A stretch of DNA of 6,350 nucleotides from Gammaproteobacteria bacterium (GCA_028293775.1 JAQGOD010000394.1:1-6350); one strand, 5' to 3'. Positions 1-6,350 are shown, counted from the stretch's first letter. Numbers and translations: made by a program. Notes: generated by a model not told the origin, from the sequence alone.

Positions 1-2
1 AG

Positions 3-320
3 AAGCAGGCACTGGCGAGAACCCATTTGGATTTGCATGCGGTGCCGCCGCGATATCGTTCCAGCTATTTCAGCCATATCTGGTCTGCCGGTTATTCCGC
101 CGGGTACTACGCCTACCTGTGGAGTCAAATGCTGGACGACGACGCCTACCAATGGTTCGACGATCACGGCGGCTTAACGCGTGCGAACGGCGACCGATTC
201 CGCAAGATGGTGCTATCGAGAGGCAATACCGAGGACCTCTCAGCGATGTACCTTGCGTGGCGCGGCAGAGCGCCGAGCATCGACGCCATGATGAAATACC
301 GGGGTTTGACCGCGCCCTAG
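3..320 (+). CDS. dcp: Peptidyl-dipeptidase Dcp (M3 metallopeptidase), C-terminal fragment
   Basis: This is the 3' end of a gene cut by the left window edge. The frame is open from base 3 (105 codons) to the TAG at 318-320, so the TTG at 27 is not a true start. The fragment matches the extreme C-terminus of E. coli Dcp in order and spacing: a VPPRYRSSYFSHIW loop, then GYSAGYYAYLWSQ, then GGLTRANGDRFR, then LSRGNTED, ending in an arginine-rich tail with RGL. In M3 peptidases the tyrosines of the YRSSYF loop and the following GYxAGYY segment help bind substrate. The zinc-binding HExxH lies upstream, outside the window. Dcp removes C-terminal dipeptides from oligopeptides and is a zinc enzyme of general peptide turnover. 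Another M3 member such as oligopeptidase A is possible, but the tail reads as Dcp. It converges on the minus-strand operon 24 bp away and has no evident functional link to it. Confidence -1.
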   Translation, partial: KQALARTHLDLHAVPPRYRSSYFSHIWSAGYSAGYYAYLWSQMLDDDAYQWFDDHGGLTRANGDRFRKMVLSRGNTEDLSAMYLAWRGRAPSIDAMMKYRGLTAP

Positions 321-344
321 GAGGCTCCTGGCACGCACGGCGCC

Positions 345-2438
345 TCATTGTCCGACGCCGGCGAAACCTTTGCCCTGTGCGACCAGCTGTTCGAGCAGCG
401 GGGACACCTTGAGCCACTTGCCGCCTGTCTCGGCGCTGTATTTCTGGAGTTTTTCCAGCGCCGTTTTCAGGCCCACTTCGTTTTCGGCCCAGAACATCGG
501 TCCGCCGCGGTAAGCGGGGAAACCGTACCCGTATAAATAGACGATGTCGATGTCGCTGGCGCGATAGGCGACTCCTTCGCTCAAGACCTCACAGCCCACA
601 TTCATGAGCGCTAGAAAGCAGCGCTCCACAATCTCCTCGTCGGTGAATTGTCGGCGCGCAATGCCATACTCTTTTGAAACCCTTTCGATGACCTCGGCGG
701 CCACAGGTGAGGGCCGCGGCGTGCGATCGCCCGGCGCGTAATCGTAGTACCCCGCTTGAGTTTTTTGGCCCAGCCGGCCCATCTCCACCAATAAGTCTGC
801 AGAGCGGGTAACACGCCCATCGAAGGTCGATGGATCGCGGTCCTTTCGTGATTTGTAACCCACATCCAGGCCCGCCAAATCGCTCATCTGGAGCACGCCC
901 ATCGGCATGCCAAAGGTTCGTAAGGCAGCATCGACTTGTTCCGGCGCGGCGCCCTCGAGCACCATCAAGGATGCCTGGTACGCATACCCGCCCAACATCC
1001 GGTTGCCGATGAAGCCATCCCGGTTGCCGCAGACCACGCCAACCTTGTTGATGCGTTTGGCGATATCGACTACCGTCAGCAGCACATCTTGCGCGGTCCT
1101 GGCGCCGCGCACGATTTCCAGCAACCGCATGACGTTTGCAGGAGAGAAGAAATGCATGCCGAGAACATCGCTCGGCCGCGAGGTTGAATCGGCGATTTCA
1201 TCGATAGAAAGGTACGAGGTATTCGAAGCCAAAATGGCGCCCCGTTTAGCGGCCTTATCGAGCTTACCGAATACGTCTTTCTTGATCGCCATGGTTTCAA
1301 AAACGGCTTCGATGATCAAATCAGCCTCGCCCAAAGCGTCATACGAGAGCGTTGGCTTCAGCAATTCCATGCGTTGCTGGACTTGCTCCACGGTCAGTTT
1401 GCCTTTCGAGGCCGTGTTGTCGTAATTCTTGCGAATGACGCCGACACCTCGGTCCAGCGCTTCCTGTTTCATTTCCAGCAGCGTGACCGGAATGCCGGCA
1501 TTCAAAAAATTCATCGCAATGCCGCCACCCATCGTGCCGGCGCCGATGATAGCCACCGACTTGATGTCGCGCTTACGTGTATTCTTGTCGAGATTCGGCA
1601 CATTTGACGCCTTGCGTTCCGCGAAGAACACATGCTGCAGTGCCTTGGCTTGACTGCTGTGCAGGCACTGCAAAAATAACTCCCGCTCGCGCGCCATGCC
1701 TTTCTCAAAGGGCAGCGTTGCGGCCGCTTCCAAGGCATCGACGATTCGCTGCGGCGCGAACAGAACTCTCTTTTCCTTCGCTATGCGCTTGCGAGCTTCG
1801 TCAAAGAATCCCGGCGCAAGATTTCCCGCAGCCACATGAATATCTCGAATCTTGCGCAAAGGCGCCTTCTGCGCGATCAGGTGGCGCGCGTAGTCGATCG
1901 CACCCTCGAGCAGGTCCCCATCGATGATTTTGTCGATCACGCCGGCTTCGGCGGCCTGAGTCGCGGATATGGGATCGCCGGAAACAATGATGCCGAGCGC
2001 CGCCTCGACACCGATCAAGCGCGGCAGTCGCTGCGTGCCGCCCGCGCCGGGCAGCAATCCAAGCTTCACTTCCGGCAGGCCTACTTTCGCCGCGGCAACG
2101 GCCACGCGGTAATGACAGGCGAGGGCGACCTCCAAGCCCCCGCCGAATGCCGTGCCATGAATGGCGGCGACAATCGCCTTGCCGGAACTCTCGATCGAGG
2201 TGATCGCATCGTGCAGACTCGGCGACAACGCAGGCTTGCCGAACTCGGTGATATCGGCGCCCGCCATGAATGTGCGCCCCTCGCATGCGAGGACCCCGAT
2301 TTTTACTTCATCATCCTGGGCGAGCTTTGCGACACCATCGATAATTGCCGCGCGCACACCGACGCTGATGGCGTTGACCGGCGGATTATTTATCCAAATG
2401 ATGCCTACATCGCCGCGCTTTTCGAACCTACCTTGCAT
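345..2438 (-). CDS. Bifunctional enoyl-CoA hydratase / 3-hydroxyacyl-CoA dehydrogenase (FadB/FadJ-type)
   Basis: This fused beta-oxidation enzyme of 697 residues should hydrate a trans-2-enoyl-CoA and then oxidise the (3S)-hydroxyacyl-CoA with NAD+ in the cytoplasm. Residues about 1-190 are a crotonase fold, with an oxyanion-hole segment MAGAD (58-62) and both expected catalytic glutamates: E103 in FGGGLE and E123 in LPEVKLG, followed by [14 protein letters not shown] linker leads to an NAD-binding Rossmann domain from about 293, with GAGTMG at 299-304 and SNTS at 405-408. The dehydrogenase catalytic pair is H429 (MHFFSPA) and E441 (LLEIV); GFIGNR is at 475-480, and a C-terminal domain carries [15 protein letters not shown] (636-650). 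E. coli FadB and FadJ are slightly longer (about 715-730). Both active sites look intact. The ATG is preceded by GGAG at 6-nt spacing. It lies 3 bp after the CoA ligase gene, so the two are probably translationally coupled. No thiolase follows. I left the symbol empty because FadB versus FadJ cannot be decided, and the substrate may be aromatic. Confidence -1.
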   Translation of the reverse strand: MQGRFEKRGDVGIIWINNPPVNAISVGVRAAIIDGVAKLAQDDEVKIGVLACEGRTFMAGADITEFGKPALSPSLHDAITSIESSGKAIVAAIHGTAFGGGLEVALACHYRVAVAAAKVGLPEVKLGLLPGAGGTQRLPRLIGVEAALGIIVSGDPISATQAAEAGVIDKIIDGDLLEGAIDYARHLIAQKAPLRKIRDIHVAAGNLAPGFFDEARKRIAKEKRVLFAPQRIVDALEAAATLPFEKGMARERELFLQCLHSSQAKALQHVFFAERKASNVPNLDKNTRKRDIKSVAIIGAGTMGGGIAMNFLNAGIPVTLLEMKQEALDRGVGVIRKNYDNTASKGKLTVEQVQQRMELLKPTLSYDALGEADLIIEAVFETMAIKKDVFGKLDKAAKRGAILASNTSYLSIDEIADSTSRPSDVLGMHFFSPANVMRLLEIVRGARTAQDVLLTVVDIAKRINKVGVVCGNRDGFIGNRMLGGYAYQASLMVLEGAAPEQVDAALRTFGMPMGVLQMSDLAGLDVGYKSRKDRDPSTFDGRVTRSADLLVEMGRLGQKTQAGYYDYAPGDRTPRPSPVAAEVIERVSKEYGIARRQFTDEEIVERCFLALMNVGCEVLSEGVAYRASDIDIVYLYGYGFPAYRGGPMFWAENEVGLKTALEKLQKYSAETGGKWLKVSPLLEQLVAQGKGFAGVGQ

Positions 2439-2441
2439 GAA

Positions 2442-4256
2442 TTACTCCGGTTGAATGACACAGTCTATCAAAGCGTCCACTGGCTCGATGATTCGCGGGT
2501 CCCCGCGCTGCGAATACAACGCAGCCACCTCATGCGCGCGCCGCTGCATGACAAGCCGCTGGTTGATGGAGCGCTTGTCGGTGATCTCGCCGGCTTCCGC
2601 GGACGGCGGGTCCTTCAATATCAACAGGCGCGCGATGGTGTCGGCGCTGCCCTGGCGGGCGCGATTGAATAGGGCGAGCTTCTCCGCGAGGCCGTTGCGT
2701 AATAGTGCCTCATCCGGCATCGTTGGCCACACCAACGCCCCCAACCAAGGGTGATCGGGCGCGCATATGACGGCATCGCTGATAAAGGGCTGCAAGGCTT
2801 CGACCAAATCACGGCGCACGATACTTGCCTGCACCCAGGTTCCAGACAACAGCTTAAAGTCCTCGGCGGTGCGTCCGGCGAACTCAAGCCCCTCGATGGG
2901 CCGCTCTGGGTCTGCCCAACGAACGGCATCGCCGGTCAAGAAGAAGCCTTCCTCATCGAAGGCCTCCGCGTTCAAGGCGTCCGCTTTGTAATAGCCGCTC
3001 ATGATGTTCGGCCCTTTTATCCGCAGTTCCATCCGGTCACCCGTGGGCACGAGCTTCAGGGTCACGCCCGGCTGCGGAAGACCGAGCAGCCCGGTGCGGT
3101 GCGTGTTCCAATAAACCGCGATTCCGGTAGCCGTAGTCTCGGTCATGCCCCAGCCCGTACCGAACGGCAATTGCTCCCCCAGTTGCTGGACGGTCACCCT
3201 TTGCATGCGCTCCCAAATTGGCCTGGGAAGCAAGGCCCCTCCATAGCCAAGGCCGCGCATATTCTTGAAAAACTTTGCTCGCAAGTCCGCGTCGCGTTCC
3301 AGTGCCACGGCGAGCGCTCCGAATGCCGCGGGCACGCAGCCAAAACTGCTAGGCGATATTTCCCTCAAGTTCTCCAAGGTTACCTCGAAGAGCCCGGGCA
3401 CGGGACGGCCGCCATCGATGTACAGCGTGCCGGCCAGCGCAAGAACATTGTTGAACTGAGCGTTGCCGCCAAAGGTGTGATGCCACGGAAGCCAATCGAC
3501 GATGGTGTGAACTCGGTCGGGATTGAAAGGTTCACTGACCAGACGAATCATCTGCACCGAGGCGCCAATGTTGCCGTGGGTATTGATGACGCCTTTGGGC
3601 CGGCCGGTGGATCCGGAGGTGAGAAGAATTTTCGCGGGCGTGTCGTCGCTGATCAGCAGGCGGCGGACTGCGACCGCGGCCTCATCGACTTCTCGGAGCA
3701 GTTCAGAGAAATCATTTCCGGCGATGATGAGTCGACCGGGTGCCTTTACATATTCGAGCGCCGGCGCATAACGATGCGCGTCGCCGGCATACACCATCGC
3801 CGGCTGCGTCAGCTCGATTGCGTATCCTAATCGTGAAAGTTCATGGCCGAAAGAATAGGTCGGCGAGACAGGCACCACGGCCACGCCGGCGCGCATCGCA
3901 CCCAACATCAGAAGTGCATGCTCGATGGAGTTCTCAGACAGAATCATGATCGGTGCGCTCGACGGCCCCAGTCCCTTGCGCATCAACCAAGTTGCAACCG
4001 CCGCGGTATCCCGTGCGGCCTGCGAGTACGTGAGCCTGCGCCATTGTTTAGACGCGTCTCTCTCGGCAAGGAAAGTGGTCGAAGGACGCAACTGCGCGGC
4101 CCGCGACAGATAATCGATGAGCGAGGGGAGGCCGGGCTGGTATTCCAAGCCGCAGCTCAAATACACGATGCCTGCGGCGGCACGTTGCACATGAATAACG
4201 GGCTCCGGGCGATCGAGCTTGCGCATCGCATATTCGTGCAAGGGTTTGTCTAACAT
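2442..4256 (-). CDS. fcs: AMP-forming acyl-CoA ligase, feruloyl-CoA synthase type
   Basis: This 604-residue ANL-superfamily ligase should adenylate a carboxylic acid with ATP and transfer it to CoA. Motifs appear in order: P-loop TSGSTGRPKG (213-222); DWLPWHHTFGGN (254-265), a signature I associate with feruloyl-CoA synthases; GWGMTETT (368-375); TGD (441-443); GRTAEDFKL (461-469); and GEITDKRSINQR (556-567), with K561 the likely catalytic lysine. The N-terminal region (FLAERD near 62-67, ILSENSIEHALL near 105-116, VPVSPTYS near 128-135) and LYIDGGRPVPGL (278-289) also fit that family. Length agrees with about 600-625 for feruloyl-CoA synthases. The ATG has GGGGGA 4 nt upstream. It is the first gene of an operon with the hydratase/dehydrogenase and is divergent from a monocarboxylate-type transporter. 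Family membership is firm; the substrate (ferulate, coumarate, another arylpropenoate or a different acid) is inferred. No Ech/HCHL or vanillin dehydrogenase gene accompanies it here, unlike the classic Pseudomonas ferulate cluster. Confidence -1.
   Translation of the reverse strand: MLDKPLHEYAMRKLDRPEPVIHVQRAAAGIVYLSCGLEYQPGLPSLIDYLSRAAQLRPSTTFLAERDASKQWRRLTYSQAARDTAAVATWLMRKGLGPSSAPIMILSENSIEHALLMLGAMRAGVAVVPVSPTYSFGHELSRLGYAIELTQPAMVYAGDAHRYAPALEYVKAPGRLIIAGNDFSELLREVDEAAVAVRRLLISDDTPAKILLTSGSTGRPKGVINTHGNIGASVQMIRLVSEPFNPDRVHTIVDWLPWHHTFGGNAQFNNVLALAGTLYIDGGRPVPGLFEVTLENLREISPSSFGCVPAAFGALAVALERDADLRAKFFKNMRGLGYGGALLPRPIWERMQRVTVQQLGEQLPFGTGWGMTETTATGIAVYWNTHRTGLLGLPQPGVTLKLVPTGDRMELRIKGPNIMSGYYKADALNAEAFDEEGFFLTGDAVRWADPERPIEGLEFAGRTAEDFKLLSGTWVQASIVRRDLVEALQPFISDAVICAPDHPWLGALVWPTMPDEALLRNGLAEKLALFNRARQGSADTIARLLILKDPPSAEAGEITDKRSINQRLVMQRRAHEVAALYSQRGDPRIIEPVDALIDCVIQPE
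2445..2448 (-). promoter_or_regulatory. Shine-Dalgarno GGAG for the hydratase/dehydrogenase, inside the end of the ligase gene
   Basis: On the minus strand the ligase ends CCG GAG TAA and the next gene starts ATG after TTC. The GGAG comes from the last two sense codons and sits 6 nt before the ATG. This supports the 2438 start and suggests that ribosomes finishing the ligase re-initiate on the downstream gene. Confidence -1.
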
Positions 4257-4260
4257 CTAT

Positions 4261-4266
4261 TCCCCC
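4261..4266 (-). promoter_or_regulatory. Ribosome binding site of the CoA ligase gene
   Basis: The minus strand reads GGGGGA, then ATAG, then ATG at 4256. It is a G-rich, moderately good Shine-Dalgarno with 4-nt spacing. It favours this start over the next in-frame ATG at codon 11. Confidence -1.
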
Positions 4267-4307
4267 AATCACTGCCGGCCGATTCGCTATGCACCGCGAC
4301 CCCAAGT

Positions 4308-4317
4308 TTCGGCCGAA
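4308..4317. promoter_or_regulatory. Perfect 10-bp palindrome, candidate operator in the divergent region
   Basis: TTCGGCCGAA is self-complementary over 10 bp and lies in the 145-bp gap between the ligase and transporter starts, on the ligase side. Its core CGGCCGA also occurs at 4276-4282, 34 bp closer to the ligase. The site could bind a dimeric regulator, but a 10-bp palindrome in GC-rich DNA can arise by chance and no regulator gene is in the window. Confidence -1.
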
Positions 4318-4343
4318 CGGCATGGGAATGGAAGAACTGCGAG

Positions 4344-4355
4344 AATGTCGACAAT
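4344..4355. promoter_or_regulatory. Imperfect palindrome overlapping the transporter -35 box, candidate operator
   Basis: The core TGTCGACA (4346-4353) is a perfect 8-bp palindrome. Extended to 12 bp, AATGTCGACAAT is symmetric at 10 of 12 positions. It covers the proposed -35 hexamer at 4348-4353, so a bound protein would block RNA polymerase. This placement is typical of repressor operators; the identity of any repressor is unknown. Confidence -1.
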
Positions 4356-4376
4356 TGCTGCTGCGGCGGCTAGGAT
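4348..4376 (+). promoter_or_regulatory. Candidate sigma70 promoter of the MFS transporter
   Basis: A -35 box TCGACA (4348-4353, 5 of 6 matches to TTGACA) is separated by exactly 17 bp from a -10 box TAGGAT (4371-4376, 4 of 6 matches to TATAAT). Transcription would begin near 4383, giving a leader of about 19 nt that still contains the Shine-Dalgarno. The geometry is good and the -10 box is weak. I could not find a comparably good promoter for the divergent ligase operon. Confidence -1.
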
Positions 4377-4388
4377 CAAGTGAACAAG

Positions 4389-4396
4389 AAGGGGGG
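4389..4396 (+). promoter_or_regulatory. Ribosome binding site of the MFS transporter
   Basis: AAGGGGGG ends 5 nt before the ATG at 4402. It is an imperfect but purine-rich Shine-Dalgarno at correct spacing and supports the chosen start. Confidence -1.
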
Positions 4397-4401
4397 CGGC
4401 A

Positions 4402-5625
4402 ATGCAGTGGACGAAAAGCCAAAAGAATGTCGTGCTGGCGGCTTACCTCGGTTGGACCTTGGACGCCTTCGATTTTTTTCTCATGGTGTTCATGTTCAAG
4501 GACATCGCCAACACATTCCACGTTGATGTGAAGGACGTTTCCGAAGCCGTGTTCTTGACTTTGGCCGCACGGCCGCTCGGTGCTTTCATGTTTGGCCGGC
4601 TTGCGGACCGTTTTGGCCGCAAACCCACTTTGATGTGGAACATCGTGGCATTTTCGGTCCTTGAGGCGGCTTCTGGATTTGCCCCTTCGCTCACGACTTT
4701 TTTGGTTTTGCGGTTCCTCTTCGGTGTCGCCATGGGCGGCGAGTGGGGCATCGGCTCCGCCCTGGCTTTCGAAACCATTCCCCTTCGAGCGCGAGGTATC
4801 GTTTCCGGTCTTTTGCAGGCCGGCTACCCCAGCGGGTATTTTGTCGCCTCGATTGCGACATATTTCTTCTACGATCAATTGGGCTGGCGCTATATGTTCC
4901 TGTTAGGTATAGCCCCGGCGATTCTGGTGTTTTTCATTCGGGCCGGTGTCGATGAATCGCCGGCGTGGCTCGAGCGGCGTGCCGTCAAACACGAGCTAGG
5001 CCTGATCGGCGTCCTGCGCCGTGAATGGAAACTCGCCTTGTACGCAGTCGTACTCATGACCGCTTTCAATTTCTTCAGCCATGGATCGCAAGACGCCTAT
5101 CCAAACCTGTTCCTGAAGATCCAGCACCACTTCGACACGCATTTATCCAGCCTCATTACTGCAATCGCCAATATCGGCGCGATTTGCGGCGGGATCGGAT
5201 TCGGCTGGCTGTCCGAACGCATCGGCAGGCGCCGCGCCATCACGATCGCGGCGTTGCTCGCCTTGCCCATCATCCCTTTCTGGGCTTTTGGAACCACGCC
5301 GCTGGTCTTAGGCGTAGGCGCTTTCCTGATGCAGGTTTCTGTCCAAGGGGCTTGGGGAATCATTCCTGTGCACTTGAATGAGCTCTCGCCGCCGGAGATT
5401 CGCGCTACTTTTCCCGGATTCGTCTATCAGCTCGGCAATCTCGTTGCCTCCCGCAATCTTCCCATCCAGGTCATGATAGCCGAAGGACATAACAACAATT
5501 ACGGGCTGGCCATGGCGAGCGTGATAGGCACGGTGGTCATCGTGATTGTATTGCTGGTGATCTGGGGGCCCGAGCATCGCGGCATTGCGATGTCCGAGTC
5601 TCAACGGCAACCGACACCGGTGTAA
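4402..5625 (+). CDS. MFS transporter, SHS family (Jen1/NanT-like), putative carboxylate:H+ symporter
   Basis: This 407-residue inner-membrane protein has about 12 hydrophobic segments. The MFS loop motif appears after TM2 as GRLADRFGRK (65-74) and again after TM8 as GWLSERIGRRR (268-278), showing both six-helix halves. LGWTLDAFDFF (16-26) in TM1 and RFLFGVAMGGEWGIG (104-118) in TM4 are typical of the sialate/lactate (SHS) subgroup. The segment NFFSHGSQDAYPN (223-235) matches the family signature NxxSHxSQDxxxT known from yeast Jen1 lactate permease, with N235 replacing the final threonine. Family members take up monocarboxylates or sialic acid by proton symport. Divergence from a feruloyl-CoA-synthase-type ligase suggests that it imports that enzyme's acid substrate, which is inference. 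A sigma70-like promoter and AAGGGGGG Shine-Dalgarno precede the ATG. Its stop is 2 bp from that of convergent alkB. Lactate or pyruvate transport remains an alternative. Confidence -1.
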   Translation: MQWTKSQKNVVLAAYLGWTLDAFDFFLMVFMFKDIANTFHVDVKDVSEAVFLTLAARPLGAFMFGRLADRFGRKPTLMWNIVAFSVLEAASGFAPSLTTFLVLRFLFGVAMGGEWGIGSALAFETIPLRARGIVSGLLQAGYPSGYFVASIATYFFYDQLGWRYMFLLGIAPAILVFFIRAGVDESPAWLERRAVKHELGLIGVLRREWKLALYAVVLMTAFNFFSHGSQDAYPNLFLKIQHHFDTHLSSLITAIANIGAICGGIGFGWLSERIGRRRAITIAALLALPIIPFWAFGTTPLVLGVGAFLMQVSVQGAWGIIPVHLNELSPPEIRATFPGFVYQLGNLVASRNLPIQVMIAEGHNNNYGLAMASVIGTVVIVIVLLVIWGPEHRGIAMSESQRQPTPV

Positions 5626-5627
5626 CC

Positions 5628-6278
5628 TCAACGCGCGCGGCGAAAAGTGAGATTCACGCGTTGTCGCCCCAACACGGGGTGGTGGCCGTCCTTCAATGGT
5701 AATACGCCATGGTGATAGAGGCGTGCGGGTCCGCCCCAGACGACGACATCACCGTGCCGCAGGGGTATGCGGCGGTGTTTGTCCTTCCTCAGGTTGCCGC
5801 CAAACAGAAAAACGGCGGGAAGTCCTAAGGAAACAGAAACGATTGGCGCGTTGAAATCGTTTTCGTCCCTGTCTTGATGCAGCGTGAGTCGCGCACCGGG
5901 CACGTAGCGGTTGACGAGACAGGCGTCAGGCTTGAAGCGTTCGAATCCGGCGGCTCGTGCCGCGCTCTCGGCAAGCTCTGAAAAGAGTGCAGGCATCGGT
6001 GGCCAGGGTTGACCGCTTAAGGGATCGTGAGTGGTGTAGCGATAACCGCGACGATCGCTCACCCAACCAAGCGCGCCGCAGTTGGTCATCGCTACTGACA
6101 TGCTAAAGCCGCCGGGAGTTTCCAGGTGGCGGAACTCGGCCGCGGTTTCGATGTGCTCGATTTCGGTGAGCAGTGCCGTGACGTTGTCGAGCGCGAATCC
6201 TTGCAGGAGGAATGCACCATTGGCGATTCGCTCATGGAAAGGGCGGGTGTCGGGGAGGTCGAGAACGGGATCCGTCAT
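5628..6278 (-). CDS. alkB: Alpha-ketoglutarate-dependent dioxygenase AlkB (DNA/RNA demethylation repair)
   Basis: AlkB removes 1-methyladenine and 3-methylcytosine lesions from DNA and RNA by Fe(II)/2-oxoglutarate-dependent oxidative demethylation, releasing formaldehyde. At 216 residues it equals E. coli AlkB in length and tracks it throughout. TPGGFSMSVAMTNCG (54-68) and GW (71-72) belong to the nucleotide-recognition part, followed by PDACLVNRYVPGARLTLHQDRDE (within 117-139). The iron ligands are H134 and D136 (HxD) and H190 in the YHHG segment; R207 and R213 in RVNLTFR are the 2-oxoglutarate-binding arginines. SVSLGLPAVFLFGG (148-161) and GDVVVWGG (176-183) are near-identical family blocks. 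All catalytic residues are present. The start is fixed by an in-frame TAA 18 nt upstream with no start codon between. There is no Shine-Dalgarno and I saw no Ada-box-like element, so Ada control is not evident. It is a single gene, convergent with the transporter and probably unrelated to it. Confidence -1.
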   Translation of the reverse strand: MTDPVLDLPDTRPFHERIANGAFLLQGFALDNVTALLTEIEHIETAAEFRHLETPGGFSMSVAMTNCGALGWVSDRRGYRYTTHDPLSGQPWPPMPALFSELAESAARAAGFERFKPDACLVNRYVPGARLTLHQDRDENDFNAPIVSVSLGLPAVFLFGGNLRKDKHRRIPLRHGDVVVWGGPARLYHHGVLPLKDGHHPVLGRQRVNLTFRRAR

Positions 6279-6295
6279 GAGGTGATGTGGTTCTG

Positions 6296-6301
6296 ATTAT
6301 A
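6296..6301 (-). promoter_or_regulatory. Consensus -10 box (TATAAT) of alkB
   Basis: The minus strand carries a perfect TATAAT centred about 20 nt before the alkB ATG. No good -35 lies at 16-18 bp; the nearest, TTGTCA at 6324-6329, is 22 bp away. Transcription would start near 6289, leaving a leader of only about 10 nt with the sequence CATCACCTC and no Shine-Dalgarno. A weak -35 could indicate dependence on an activator. Confidence -1.
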
Positions 6302-6322
6302 GACGCGGGACGGGTTCTTGGT

Positions 6323-6350
6323 TTGACAAGGAAATGATAAGAAGGTTTAA
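6323..6350 (+). promoter_or_regulatory. Candidate sigma70 promoter reading out of the right edge (partial)
   Basis: A perfect -35 box TTGACA (6323-6328) is followed by a 17-bp spacer and then TTTAA (6346-6350), the first five bases of a possible -10 box whose last base is outside the window. It lies in an AT-richer patch, back to back with alkB's promoter, and would drive a divergent plus-strand gene beyond the window. Confidence -1.

Noticed and set aside
27..320. A complete small 97-residue protein starting at TTG 27.
   Set aside because: The frame is open to the window edge and the upstream codons continue the Dcp-like sequence, so this is a truncated large gene.
319..329. Inverted repeat AGGAG-G-CTCCT in the dcp / hydratase-dehydrogenase gap, possible terminator.
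   Set aside because: The single-base loop cannot form a normal hairpin, and no T-run follows on either strand.
70..417. A minus-strand 115-codon frame over the dcp end.
   Set aside because: It is antisense to the convincing Dcp C-terminus and overlaps the end of the hydratase/dehydrogenase gene; the product is mostly arginine-rich.
1836..2672. A 278-codon plus-strand open frame opposite the crotonase domain.
   Set aside because: It is antisense to the conserved hydratase region and crosses into the ligase gene. Low-complexity Arg/Ala/Gly composition and no family motif mark it as a shadow.
2751..3830. A 359-codon plus-strand open frame opposite the CoA ligase.
   Set aside because: It is fully antisense to a gene with clear ANL motifs. 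Its translation is rich in Arg, Gly and His with no recognisable domain, as expected for a shadow frame in GC-rich DNA.
4257..4350. A sigma70 promoter for the ligase operon on the minus strand.
   Set aside because: I found no -35/-10 pair with acceptable matches and 16-18 bp spacing. Candidates such as TTGGGG with a -10-like CATAGC are badly spaced.
4048..4878. A 276-codon minus-strand frame spanning the ligase 5' end, the divergent intergenic region and the transporter start.
   Set aside because: It overlaps two well-supported genes and their control region. The predicted protein is a charged, Arg-rich sequence without domain signatures.

Overview
The window holds five protein-coding genes in an ordinary, densely packed proteobacterial chromosome segment of moderately high GC. 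It reads most like a gamma- or betaproteobacterium: the dipeptidyl carboxypeptidase fragment at the left edge and AlkB at the right edge both follow the E. coli proteins closely, and I see no plasmid, phage or IS signature. The taxonomic placement is inference from protein resemblance only.

Layout. Positions 1-320 (+) carry the last 105 codons of a peptidyl-dipeptidase Dcp gene whose start lies outside the window. Convergent to it is a two-gene minus-strand operon: a feruloyl-CoA-synthase-type AMP-forming ligase (4256-2442), followed after only 3 bp by a fused enoyl-CoA hydratase/3-hydroxyacyl-CoA dehydrogenase (2438-345). Divergent from the ligase, across a 145-bp intergenic region, is a 407-residue MFS transporter of the SHS (Jen1/NanT) type (4402-5625, +). 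It converges, with 2 bp between stop codons, on alkB (6278-5628, -). The right edge looks like the start of another plus-strand transcription unit.

Function. The ligase, bifunctional beta-oxidation enzyme and monocarboxylate-type transporter form a plausible three-gene catabolic module. The transporter would import an organic acid by proton symport, the ligase would make its CoA thioester, and the fused enzyme would hydrate the 2,3-double bond and oxidise the 3-hydroxyl. A thiolase encoded elsewhere would finish the cycle. Because the ligase resembles feruloyl-CoA synthases, a hydroxycinnamate or similar phenylpropenoid acid is the best substrate guess. If so, the side chain would be shortened by the beta-oxidative route, since no retro-aldol hydratase/lyase (Ech/HCHL) or vanillin dehydrogenase is present here. 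The divergent region contains a good sigma70-like promoter for the transporter with a palindrome over its -35 box, and a second palindrome nearer the ligase, suggesting control by a DNA-binding repressor not encoded here.

I see no RNA genes, CRISPR arrays, insertion sequences or clear rho-independent terminators. There is no stretch over 300 bases without a gene. No strongly novel system is evident; the transporter/ligase/beta-oxidation module is the most interesting element.
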